A stretch of 64,000 nt of DNA from Azospirillum sp. TSO35-2 (GTDB taxonomy: Bacteria; Pseudomonadota; Alphaproteobacteria; Azospirillales; Azospirillaceae): positions 998,794 to 1,062,793 of the forward strand of contig NZ_LGRA01000021.1 of the NCBI RefSeq assembly GCF_003116095.1. The letters are read 5' to 3'. Positions 25,961 through 34,286 of the stretch are shown here, piece by piece (position 1 is the stretch's first letter; the number at the start of each line of letters is the position of its first letter). Position numbers and translations under genes: made by a program. Under the pieces are notes generated by a model. The model searched no databases and was not told where the DNA came from. It saw only the letters and a program-made list of their open reading frames with translations.

Positions 25961-27148
25961 GTGGCCAACATCCTCGTCATGATTCCGTCGGGCGAAGTCT
26001 ATGATCACGACTGCGTGCGCTGGTACAGCTACCAGGACATCCAGCGCAGCATCGACCACTACCACAACATCGGCGACGCCTTCGTCTTCGACTCCTCGCT
26101 GAAGCTGCTGACCTACGACAAGCTGGACGTGCTCGAAATCCGCGAGTTCCGGCAGGATGTCGTCGACCGCATCAACGCCGAGTATGATTATGTCTTCCTG
26201 CGCGGCAGCAACTACATCCACGACGCGATGGACTGGCCGGCGGCGACCGAGCAGGTGCTGGCCAAGCTGCGCATCCCCGTCATCGCCTTCGGCGTCGGCG
26301 CGCAAGCCCCGGCCACCGGCAAGCTGCAACTGTCGGAGGTGAGCAAGCGCCTGTGGCGGACCATCGCCGAGAAATCGACGACGCTGGGCGTGCGCGGCAC
26401 CTACACCGCCGAGGTGCTGTGGGACCTGGGCATCAAGAACACCCGCATCGTCGGCTGCCCGACCGCCTTCCGCAACCGCGACCCGGAGCTGCGCATCGAC
26501 CTGCCGGCGCTCGACCGCGTGCGCAAGGTCGGCATCACCATGCGCCGCGAGGTGTCGAAGCATTATTCGCCCGACGTCCGGAAGTATCTGGAGCGCCACC
26601 GCGACTTCGTGAAGGACATTTCGCGCCGCTTCGACACCGTCCTGATGATGCAGGGCGAGGTCGAGGAAAAGAAGCTGCTGTGGGGCACCGACGAGCAGAA
26701 GACCGAGGCCTGGAGCCAGTTGCACGACAGCGCCTGGCTGAAGCAGTGGTATTTCGACGACGAGATGGACGCGTTGTACCGCGAGCGCCTGTGGTACTCG
26801 GACGTCGTCGCCGACTACGAGAACCTGGTGCGGTCGAAGGATCTGGTGCTCGGCTACCGCCTGCACGGCAACCTGATGGCGCTGTCGAACGCCACGCCGT
26901 CGGTCTATTTCAGCTATGACAGCCGCACGGCGGAGTTCGCCGAAACCTTCGCGATCCCCTGCTACAACGTCTATTCCGACAAGCCCTTCGTCCTTGAGGA
27001 ATACTGGGACCAGAGCCTGTTCGAGAAGTTCAACCGCACCTATTACCAGCGCTACCGCGACATGCGGGAGTTCCTGGACGAGAACTACGTCCCCCACCGC
27101 ATGCCGAGCCACACCGCCCGCAAGGCCGTGGACCGCAAGGCGGCGTAA
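25961..27148 (+). CDS. Polysaccharide pyruvyl transferase family protein
   Basis: A 395-residue protein begun at GTG, with CAGGGAGAG seven bases upstream. It shows the GT-B-like pattern of the polysaccharide pyruvyl transferase superfamily: YVFLRGSNYIHDA near residue 73, AFGVGAQAP near 108, GVRGTYTAEVL near 145, and the C-terminal LVLGYRLHGNLMALSNATPSV near 295-315, whose Arg-Leu-His-Gly is the family hallmark. Members add ketal pyruvate to exopolysaccharide sugars, while others act as sugar transferases. Here it closes the enzymatic part of the glycan gene run, so a capping or acidic decoration of the surface glycan is the natural reading. Confidence 0.82.
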   Translation: MANILVMIPSGEVYDHDCVRWYSYQDIQRSIDHYHNIGDAFVFDSSLKLLTYDKLDVLEIREFRQDVVDRINAEYDYVFLRGSNYIHDAMDWPAATEQVLAKLRIPVIAFGVGAQAPATGKLQLSEVSKRLWRTIAEKSTTLGVRGTYTAEVLWDLGIKNTRIVGCPTAFRNRDPELRIDLPALDRVRKVGITMRREVSKHYSPDVRKYLERHRDFVKDISRRFDTVLMMQGEVEEKKLLWGTDEQKTEAWSQLHDSAWLKQWYFDDEMDALYRERLWYSDVVADYENLVRSKDLVLGYRLHGNLMALSNATPSVYFSYDSRTAEFAETFAIPCYNVYSDKPFVLEEYWDQSLFEKFNRTYYQRYRDMREFLDENYVPHRMPSHTARKAVDRKAA

Positions 27149-27178
27149 CCCACCCCTCAACCAACCGGAGACGGAGCC

Positions 27179-27982
27179 ATGTCCGCCACCGCCAAGATCG
27201 TCGAGCTTCGCGAGGCGATGCCGGAGCCCGAGCCGCCCGCGATTCCCGGCGCCGCGATCGAAGGCCACATCGACGCCGTGCAGGGTGGCCGAGTCTTCGG
27301 CTGGGCCTGGGACCGCAACCATCCGGGCGACCGGCTGGAGGTGACGCTGCGGCTGGAGCGTGACGGCGGTCCGGCGCTGGAACTGGCGCGGGTGTCGGCC
27401 GACCGGCCGCGCCCGGACCTCGCCGGCGGTGGCATCGGCGACGGGGCGCACGCGTTCGAGGCCGAACTGACGCTGCCCGACGGCGCCGATCCGTCGCGGG
27501 TGGTCGCCCTTGTCCGTGCCCCCACCACCGGCGAGACGGTGACCTTCGCCCAGCCGAACCCCGAGGAGCAGCGGCTCGACCGCCTGCTGGCGCCGCACCT
27601 GCACCGGATCGGCGAGCGAATCGACGCGCTGCGCCGCGACCAGCGCCAAGTCGCCGCCGCGCAACAGACGGTTGGTCGGCTGCTGCGCGACATCGGCGAG
27701 GGGGTTGCCGGGCTGCGCGCCGACGCCGCCCGCGTCGAGACGGCGCAGGCGGAGCAGCGGAACGCCCTGGGCGAGGCGGCGACCGAAAGCCTGCGCGACC
27801 TGACCGAGCGCGTCGGCGGGCTGGAGGTGTTCCTGATGCGGATGGACCAGACGCTGCGCGGCTTCGACGAGGCGATGGCGGGCAAGACCGCCAAGCCGGG
27901 TTGGCCGCCGCTGCTGACGGTGCTGGGCGCCGCGGTGGGCGCCTTCGTCGCGGTGCTGGTCGGTTTCGCCCTGTTCCGCTGA
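27179..27982 (+). CDS. Tail-anchored coiled-coil protein of the glycan locus, unknown
   Basis: A 267-residue protein. Residues about 24-110 form a small beta domain with the pattern GHIDAVQGGRVFGWAWD, then VTLRLERDGG and a GIGDGAHAFEAELTLPDG tail, a module often attached to glycan-locus proteins. Residues about 130-230 are charged, heptad-like and probably coiled. A single membrane helix (about 240-264, LLTVLGAAVGAFVAVLVGFAL) ends the chain. It has no catalytic motif. It may organise the glycosyltransferases at the membrane or measure chain length. A good ribosome site (CGGAG) lies upstream, and the gene is the last of the run. Confidence 0.7.
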   Translation: MSATAKIVELREAMPEPEPPAIPGAAIEGHIDAVQGGRVFGWAWDRNHPGDRLEVTLRLERDGGPALELARVSADRPRPDLAGGGIGDGAHAFEAELTLPDGADPSRVVALVRAPTTGETVTFAQPNPEEQRLDRLLAPHLHRIGERIDALRRDQRQVAAAQQTVGRLLRDIGEGVAGLRADAARVETAQAEQRNALGEAATESLRDLTERVGGLEVFLMRMDQTLRGFDEAMAGKTAKPGWPPLLTVLGAAVGAFVAVLVGFALFR

Positions 27983-28021
27983 GCGCGAAGGTTCCGCTAG
28001 ACTGAAGGGTAGGCAACCGGC

Positions 28022-28054
28022 GGGGGCCGCCGGTGTTGTTCCGGTGCGGCCCCC
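28022..28054 (+). terminator. GC-rich hairpin between the glycan run and the Mfd-type gene
   Basis: GGGGGCCGC (28022-28030) pairs perfectly with GCGGCCCCC (28046-28054), and an inner CGG/CCG can extend it. It lies 40 bases after the coiled-coil protein stop and 39 before the next start. There is no T tract, so it may stabilise or attenuate the transcript rather than terminate it. Confidence 0.4.
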
Positions 28055-28092
28055 TCCGGCCGCGCGGCGCAAACGACCGGAGCCTGCCCATC

Positions 28093-31000
28093 ATGCTCGA
28101 CGGAGTTCCCGTCGCCGACCCGCCCGCGGAGCTTCCCGCGCCGGCGCCCCCCGCCACAACCCTGGTTGCCCGCAGCGAGGGCGAACTGGCGGTCCGGCTG
28201 ACCGCCCTTGCCCGTGGCTCCGCCCATGGCGCGCTGGTGCTGGCCCGCAGCGACGGCCGCGCCACCCGGCTGGCCCGACTGGCGGCCGACCTCGCCCCCG
28301 ACTTGGACGTCGTGCTGCTGCCGATCGACGAGACCGCCGCCGGCGACTGCGCGGCGCCGTCGCGCGCTGTGCTCGGCCGTCGCGCCGCTGGCCTGATGAC
28401 TCTCGCCGAGCGACGGGAGATGCCGGGCGCGGATCCCGGCGGCCTGCTGGTCGTCGCCTCCGCCGACCTCGCGCTGCAACGCCTGCCCCCGCCCGAGGCG
28501 TGGCGCGACGGCCGCTTCCGCCTGACCCGCGGCATGGCCTACGACGAGGCGGCGTGGCGAGCCTATTTCGCCCGCGCCGGCTACGTGCTGGACGACCGGG
28601 TGGACGAACCCGGCGAGGTGGCGATCCGCGGTGCGGTGGTGGAGGTGTTTCCCGGCGACGGCGACCGCCCGGTCCGCTGTGACATCGCCGACGGTGTCGT
28701 CGGCGAGCTGCGCCTCTACGACCCGGTGTCCCAGCGCTCCATCGCCACCATCGACGGGATCACGCTGGGTCCGGTCACCGAAATCGTCACCGGCCCCGCC
28801 ACGCTCGACCGGCTGATCGCCCGCCTGACGGCGCTCGGCTGCGCGCTGCCGCCCGACCTGCGGACGGCGCTGGAGGCGGGGCGGCGTCCCTACGGCTTCG
28901 ACCTGCAACTGCCGAATGCCTTCGAGCGCTGTCCTTTGCTGCTCGACCTGCTGTCCGACGCGGCGGTGGTGTTGGACGCTGGCGCCCGCGACCGCATCGA
29001 GGCGCGGGCCGACGATCTGGCGGAGGCGAGCCAGGATCGCCGGCTGCGCCGCGCCGACGCCTCCGCCCTGCCGATCCCGGCGCTGGAACGCCGGCTGATC
29101 GACGTCGCGGCGCTGGACCGGGCGCTCGCCGCCCGCAACGTGGTGACGGTGGATATCGCCCCCGCTTCCCCGGTGGAGGTGGCGCGGACCGAACGCACCC
29201 TGCTGCGCCGCGCCGTCGCGCTGACCGAGACCGGCACCCCGATCCTGCTCGCCGCCACCGGCCGATCCGAGGCCGAACGGTTGGCCGGGCGGACGGGTGA
29301 GGCGCTGGGCCGCCCGGTGCCGCTGCTGGACCGCTGGCCTGATCCGCTGCCGTCGGCCGGTGCCTGTGCCGTGCTGCCGCTGCGGGCGGCCGACGGGTTC
29401 GTCTGTGATGGCGTCACCGTCCTGGTGGCGCCGCGCCATGCCGAGGAACACGGCGCGGCGGCCACCCGGCCGCCACTGGCGCCGTCGGAGCTGGCGACCG
29501 GCGATTTCGTCGTCCATCTCGACTATGGCATCGGCCGCCTGATCGGGCTGGAGACCATCGAACGGGACGACTCCACCGCCGATTTCCTGGTGCTGGAATA
29601 CGCCCACGACGACCGGCTGCTGGTGCCGACCGCCGATTTCGACCGGCTGTGGCGCCACGGTTCGGCCGACACCGGCGCCCGGCCGGACAGCCTGAAGAAC
29701 GCCCACTGGCTCGATCGCCGCGCGGTGCTGGAGGCGGAGATCGCCGAAACCGCCAAGGGGATCCTGCGCGCCGCCCGTGCCCGCGCGCGGGAGGCGGCAG
29801 CGGTCATCGACGCGCCGGCCGACCGCATGCGGCGCTTCGGCGCCCGCTTCGGCTTCGACCCGACGGAGGGGCAGAGCCGCGCCATCCACGCCGTGCTCGA
29901 CGCCATGCGCCAGGGCCACCCGATGGATCATCTGGTCTGCGCCGATGTCGGCTACGGCAAGACCGAGGTGGCGTTGCGTGCCGCGGCGGCGGTGGTCTTC
30001 ACCGGCCATCAGGTGGCGGTGATGGCGCCGACCTCGGTCCTCGCCCGCCAGCACCTCGACGTCTTCCGCCGCCGCTTCGCCGGCTTCGGCGTCCGGGTCG
30101 AGCCGTTGACCGGTGCGATGACCAGGGCGGAGGCGGAGCGGGTGCGGTCCGGCATGGCCGACGGGTCGGTCGACGTCGTCATCGGCACCCACGCCCTGCT
30201 GGGCAAGGACGTGAGTTTCCAGCGGCTTGGCCTGATGGTGGTCGACGAGGAGCAGCGTTTCGGCGCCGCGCAGAAGCAGGCGTTGCGCCGCCGGACCCGG
30301 GGCGTCCACAGTTTGGCGCTCAGCGCCACGCCAATCCCGCGCACCCTGCAGGGCGCGCTGGCGGGGCTGCGCGGCCTCAGCATCATCGACACGCCGCCGG
30401 CCCGCCGCCGTCCGGTGCGCACCGCGGTGACGCCGCGCGACCCGGCCACCGCCCGCGCCGCCCTGACGCGCGAGCTGGGGCGCGGCGGCCAAGCCTTCTG
30501 CGTCACCCCACGCATCGCCGATCTGAAGGACCTGGAGGACTGGGTGCGCGAGCTGGTGCCCGACGCCCGCATCGCCGTGGCGCATGGCCGGATGGCGGCG
30601 GCGGCGCTGGACGATGCGGTGATGGGCTTCGTCGACGGGCACAGCGACGTCCTGGTCGCCACGCCGATCATCGAATCCGGCATCGACATCCCGCGCGCCA
30701 ACACGCTGCTGCTGCTCCGCCCCGACCTGTTCGGGCTGGGCCAACTGCACCAGCTGCGCGGCCGGGTCGGGCGCGGTGCGGTCCAGGGCTACGCCTATCT
30801 GCTGACCGACCCCAACCACCCGCTGGAGGAACGCGCCGCCCGCCGGCTCGGCTCGCTGGAGGTGATCGAGAGCCTGGGCGGCGGTTTCGTGCTGAGCATG
30901 CTCGACCTCGACCAGCGCGGCGCCGGCGATCTGCTGGGCGAGGACCAGAGCGGCCATCTGCGCGCGGTGGGGACGGAGCTGTACCAGCGCATCCTGGCCG

Positions 31001-31512
31001 ACGCCCTGCGTCGCCTGCGCCGCCAACCCGATGAGCGCTGGGATCCGGAGGTGACGGTCGCCGTGCCGCAGTGCATTCCCAACGCCTACATCCCGGAGGA
31101 GGAACTGCGCATCGGCCTGCACCGCCGCATCGCCCGCATGCGCGACGGCGCCGAGCTGGACGCCCTGCGCGACGAGATGGAAGACCGCTTCGGCCCCCTG
31201 CCGGAGCCGGTGGAGCGGTTGCTCGCCACCGCCGCGTTGCGCTGCCGCTGCCGGGCGCTGGGCATTGCGACGCTCGGCGCCGGTCCGGCCGGCGTGGCGC
31301 TGAGTCTGCGCGGCGACCGCGCCGCCGCCCGGGCCGCGACGCTTGCCAAACGGTCATCCGGCCTGCTGCGCGCTCAGGACGACCGCCTGACCGCCACGCT
31401 GGAAGCCCCGGACGCCGATGCCCGTCTGGCCGCGGCCGCCCGCGTGCTGGATTGCATCGACGGCATCGTCCGCAAGGCGAAGCGGCGGAGGCGCGCGGTG
31501 CGGGCATCGTGA
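28093..31512 (+). CDS. Mfd-type transcription-repair coupling translocase
   Basis: A 1139-residue protein with the domain order of Mfd. It has an N-terminal UvrB-like module (RGAVVEVFPGD and YDPVSQRS near residues 180-215), then a CarD-like RNA-polymerase-interacting domain near 465 (GDFVVHLDYGIGRLIG). A superfamily-2 translocase follows, with Walker A GYGKTEVA near 617, DEEQRFG near 717 and QLRGRVGRG near 890. The C-terminal TRCF domain lies near 970-1050. It should clear stalled RNA polymerase and recruit UvrA. GYGKT replaces the usual GFGKT, and the N-terminus looks divergent, so it may be a second Mfd paralogue rather than the housekeeping copy. ada follows it. Confidence 0.82.
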   Translation: MLDGVPVADPPAELPAPAPPATTLVARSEGELAVRLTALARGSAHGALVLARSDGRATRLARLAADLAPDLDVVLLPIDETAAGDCAAPSRAVLGRRAAGLMTLAERREMPGADPGGLLVVASADLALQRLPPPEAWRDGRFRLTRGMAYDEAAWRAYFARAGYVLDDRVDEPGEVAIRGAVVEVFPGDGDRPVRCDIADGVVGELRLYDPVSQRSIATIDGITLGPVTEIVTGPATLDRLIARLTALGCALPPDLRTALEAGRRPYGFDLQLPNAFERCPLLLDLLSDAAVVLDAGARDRIEARADDLAEASQDRRLRRADASALPIPALERRLIDVAALDRALAARNVVTVDIAPASPVEVARTERTLLRRAVALTETGTPILLAATGRSEAERLAGRTGEALGRPVPLLDRWPDPLPSAGACAVLPLRAADGFVCDGVTVLVAPRHAEEHGAAATRPPLAPSELATGDFVVHLDYGIGRLIGLETIERDDSTADFLVLEYAHDDRLLVPTADFDRLWRHGSADTGARPDSLKNAHWLDRRAVLEAEIAETAKGILRAARARAREAAAVIDAPADRMRRFGARFGFDPTEGQSRAIHAVLDAMRQGHPMDHLVCADVGYGKTEVALRAAAAVVFTGHQVAVMAPTSVLARQHLDVFRRRFAGFGVRVEPLTGAMTRAEAERVRSGMADGSVDVVIGTHALLGKDVSFQRLGLMVVDEEQRFGAAQKQALRRRTRGVHSLALSATPIPRTLQGALAGLRGLSIIDTPPARRRPVRTAVTPRDPATARAALTRELGRGGQAFCVTPRIADLKDLEDWVRELVPDARIAVAHGRMAAAALDDAVMGFVDGHSDVLVATPIIESGIDIPRANTLLLLRPDLFGLGQLHQLRGRVGRGAVQGYAYLLTDPNHPLEERAARRLGSLEVIESLGGGFVLSMLDLDQRGAGDLLGEDQSGHLRAVGTELYQRILADALRRLRRQPDERWDPEVTVAVPQCIPNAYIPEEELRIGLHRRIARMRDGAELDALRDEMEDRFGPLPEPVERLLATAALRCRCRALGIATLGAGPAGVALSLRGDRAAARAATLAKRSSGLLRAQDDRLTATLEAPDADARLAAAARVLDCIDGIVRKAKRRRRAVRAS

Positions 31513-31529
31513 CGTCGCCGAACATGGCA

Positions 31530-31542
31530 AATTTGAAAGCAA
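31530..31542 (+). promoter_or_regulatory. Candidate Ada box upstream of ada
   Basis: AAT (31530-31532), six bases (TTGAAA), then GCAA (31539-31542). This matches the AAT-N6-GCAA spacing described for Ada-binding sites in Escherichia coli. It lies about 90 bases before the ada start. The six-base spacer is itself a -35-like TTGAAA. A hairpin TCGCCG/CGGCGA (31586-31591 and 31596-31601) lies downstream in the leader. Confidence 0.55.
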
Positions 31543-31632
31543 GCGGCGGAGTGCGGCGTCCCGTCCGCCGGTCCAGAGTGGTGTCTCGCCGTTACCGGCG
31601 AACCCTCGTATGGTTCGGAAGGAGAGAGAGCC

Positions 31633-32727
31633 ATGGATGCCATCACGATGGACAACAGCCCCATCCCGGATGAGGCCGCGCGCTGGGACGCCCTGCGCCG
31701 CCGGGATGCCGCCGCCGATGGGCGCTTCGTCTACGCCGTCCGCAGCACCGGCGTTTATTGCCGCCCGAGTTGCGCCGCCCGTCCGGCCCGGCCCGAAAAC
31801 GTCGTCTTTTACGCCACCAACGCCGAAGCGGAGCGGGCCGGCTTCCGCCCCTGCAAGCGCTGCCGCCCCGACGGCCCCAGTCAGGCCGACCGCCGCGCCG
31901 AGGCGGTTGCCCGTGCCTGCCGGCTGATCGACCAGACGGAGGAGACGCCGCCGCTCGACGATCTGGCGGCGGCGGCCGGGCTCAGCCCGCATCACTTCCA
32001 CCGCGTCTTCAAGCAGGCGACCGGCGTCACGCCGCGCGCCTACGCCGAGGCCCGCCGCGCCGCCCGCGTTGCCGGCACCCTGCGCGAGGCGGCCAGCGTG
32101 ACGGAGGCGATCTACGACGCCGGCTACGGTTCGGCCGGGCGCTTCTACGAGACGGCGGGCGCGCGGCTGGGGATGACGCCCGGCGCCTACCGCCGCGGCG
32201 GTGCCGGGGAGGCGATCCGCTTTGCGGTCGGTGCCTGCGCGCTGGGCTCGATCCTGGTGGCGGCGACGGACCGCGGGGTCTGCGCCATCCTGCTGGGCGA
32301 CGACCCCGATGCGCTGGTCCGCGACCTGCAAGATCGCTTTCCGCATGCCGAGCTGACCGGCGGCGACCCCGCCTTCGACGCGACGGTCGCCCAGGTGGTC
32401 GGTTTCGTCGAGGCGCCGGGGACCGGGCTGTCGCTGCCGCTCGACATCGGCGGTACCGCCTTCCAGCAGCGGGTGTGGCAGGCGCTGCGGGCGATTCCCG
32501 CCGGCCGGACCGCCAGCTACGCCGAGATCGCGCGGGCCATCGGCGACCCGGCGGCGGTGCGGGCGGTGGCGCGGGCCTGCGGCGCCAACCCGCTGGCGGT
32601 GGCGATCCCCTGCCACCGGGTGGTGCGGTCGGACGGCGGCCTGTCCGGCTATCGCTGGGGCGTGGAGCGCAAGCGCGACCTGCTGGACCGCGAACGCAAC
32701 GCAGACGGCAAGGGAGCGCCGCAATGA
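31633..32727 (+). CDS. ada: Bifunctional Ada: methylphosphotriester sensor, AraC-type activator and O6-methylguanine methyltransferase
   Basis: A 364-residue protein with all three Ada parts. The zinc-binding N-terminal domain has Cys43, Cys47, Cys74 and Cys77 (CRPSC and CKRC); one accepts methyl groups from phosphotriesters. An AraC-type helix-turn-helix follows (about 95-185, ATGVTPRAYAEARR). The C-terminal methyltransferase has PCHRV with the acceptor Cys327. It repairs alkylated DNA and switches on its own operon once methylated. A GGAGAGAG ribosome site and an upstream Ada box support autoregulation. The stop overlaps the following oxygenase gene as ATGA. Confidence 0.94.
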   Translation: MDAITMDNSPIPDEAARWDALRRRDAAADGRFVYAVRSTGVYCRPSCAARPARPENVVFYATNAEAERAGFRPCKRCRPDGPSQADRRAEAVARACRLIDQTEETPPLDDLAAAAGLSPHHFHRVFKQATGVTPRAYAEARRAARVAGTLREAASVTEAIYDAGYGSAGRFYETAGARLGMTPGAYRRGGAGEAIRFAVGACALGSILVAATDRGVCAILLGDDPDALVRDLQDRFPHAELTGGDPAFDATVAQVVGFVEAPGTGLSLPLDIGGTAFQQRVWQALRAIPAGRTASYAEIARAIGDPAAVRAVARACGANPLAVAIPCHRVVRSDGGLSGYRWGVERKRDLLDRERNADGKGAPQ

Positions 32728-33446
32728 CCGTGTCGCTCGCGCCATCCGCCTCCGCGGTCGAGGCGCTGGACTGGGGACGCATCGCCGCGGACCTGGACGC
32801 GGCCGGCCATGCCCTGACCGGGCCGCTGCTGGATGCGGAGGGCTGCGCGGCGCTGGCGGCGCTCTACCCGGTCGACGCACCCTTCCGCAGCCGGGTGGTG
32901 ATGGAGCGGCACGGCTTCGGCAAGGGGGAGTACAAATACTTCGCCCACCCGCTGCCCGACGCCATCCGGGCTCTGCGGGCGCCGCTCTACCGCCGGCTGG
33001 CGCCGATCGCCAACCGCTGGAACGCGGCGATGGGGCTCGACGCCCGCTATCCGGCGGAGCATGACGCGTTCCTCGCCCGCTGCCACGCCGCCGGGCAGAC
33101 GCGGCCGACGCCGCTGCTGCTGAAATACGGTCCCGGCGACTACAACTGCCTGCACCAGGACCTCTATGGCGAGACGGTGTTTCCGCTGCAGATCGCCATC
33201 CTGCTGTCGGCTCCGGTCGTCGACTTCACCGGCGGCGAGTTCGTGCTGACCGAACAGCGCCCGCGCATGCAGTCGCGCGCCACCGTCGTCCCGCTGATTC
33301 AAGGGGAGGGAGTGATCTTCGCCGTCGACCAGCGGCCGGTCCAGGGCAGCCGCGGCACCTACCGCGTCCGCCACCGCCACGGCGTCAGCCCGGTGCGGGC
33401 CGGCGAGCGCTTCACGCTCGGCATCATCTTCCACGACGCGGCGTGA
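32724..33446 (+). CDS. 2-oxoglutarate/Fe(II)-dependent oxygenase, Ada-linked
   Basis: A 240-residue double-stranded beta-helix oxygenase. The iron ligands appear to be His and Asp in CLHQDLYG near residues 148-155 and a distal His in YRVRHRHGVSPV near 216, with the 2-oxoglutarate arginine following in the ERFTLG stretch. The sequence is not that of classical AlkB, but translational coupling to ada (ATGA) and the Ada box upstream argue for a role in alkylation damage, such as oxidative dealkylation. That is inference from context. The gene ends 12 bases from the convergent permease gene. Confidence 0.78.
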   Translation: MTVSLAPSASAVEALDWGRIAADLDAAGHALTGPLLDAEGCAALAALYPVDAPFRSRVVMERHGFGKGEYKYFAHPLPDAIRALRAPLYRRLAPIANRWNAAMGLDARYPAEHDAFLARCHAAGQTRPTPLLLKYGPGDYNCLHQDLYGETVFPLQIAILLSAPVVDFTGGEFVLTEQRPRMQSRATVVPLIQGEGVIFAVDQRPVQGSRGTYRVRHRHGVSPVRAGERFTLGIIFHDAA

Positions 33447-33458
33447 CACGCGGCAGGC

Positions 33459-34286
33459 TCACCCGGCGGAGGGGGCTCGCGAACCCATGCCGCGGGCGGG
33501 GGAGTAGCCACGCACCGCCAGCGCCGCGAACAGCAGCGTCGCCCCGGTCACCACAGCCAGCGCCTGTCCGTCCACTTGGCCGTAGAGCGCGAAGCGGATC
33601 AACTCCACCCCATGAGTGAAGGGGTTGAGGCTGCACAGCCACCACAGCAGTTCCCCCGCCTCCTCCATCCGGTAGAGCGGGTAGAGGGCGGAGGACAGGA
33701 AGAACAGCGGGAAGACGACGAAATTCATCACCCCGGCGAAGTTCTCCAACTGCCGGATGGTGGAAGCCAGCACCATGCCCAGCGCCCCCAGCATCAGCCC
33801 GTTCAGCAGCAGCGCCGGCAGCACGGTCAACGGCGCCCAGGCCGGCAGGTCGATGCCGTAGAGCCGGACAATCAGCAGGAAGGCCGCGACCTGCAACACC
33901 GACACCACCACCCCGCCCAGCAGCCGCGCCACCAGCAGGAAGCCGCGCGGCAGCGGGCTGGTCAGCAGCACGCGCATGCTGCCCATCTCGCGGTCGTAGA
34001 CCATCGACAGCGAGCCCTGCATGCCGTTGAACAGCTGGATCATGCCGATCAACCCCGGCACGATGTAGACCTCGTAGGGGATGTAGGTTTCGTAGGGCGG
34101 GATGATGGCGATGCCCAGCGCGGCACGGAACCCCGCCGCGAAGACGAACAGCCAGACCAGCGGCCGGACCAGCGCGCCGAGGAAGCGCTCGCGCTGGTGG
34201 ACGAAGCGCAGCACCTCGCGCGCGACGATGCCCTGGAAGGCCACCCACCAGCCCTTCGCTCCCAGGCCGTTCACGAGACTGTTCAT
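33459..34286 (-). CDS. ABC-2 type permease of the PQQ-alcohol dehydrogenase-associated ABC system
   Basis: A 275-residue membrane protein with about six helices and the ABC-2 export family layout, including the conserved region MVYDREMGSMRVLLTSPLPR near residues 96-115 and the periplasmic-side SALYPLYRME stretch. In quinoprotein alcohol oxidation loci such as ped of Pseudomonas putida, a permease of this kind is paired with an ATPase, a beta-propeller and a binding protein, exactly as here. The cargo of the system is not known. It overlaps the ATPase gene by four bases and is the last gene of the minus-strand operon. Confidence 0.85.
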   Translation of the reverse strand: MNSLVNGLGAKGWWVAFQGIVAREVLRFVHQRERFLGALVRPLVWLFVFAAGFRAALGIAIIPPYETYIPYEVYIVPGLIGMIQLFNGMQGSLSMVYDREMGSMRVLLTSPLPRGFLLVARLLGGVVVSVLQVAAFLLIVRLYGIDLPAWAPLTVLPALLLNGLMLGALGMVLASTIRQLENFAGVMNFVVFPLFFLSSALYPLYRMEEAGELLWWLCSLNPFTHGVELIRFALYGQVDGQALAVVTGATLLFAALAVRGYSPARGMGSRAPSAG

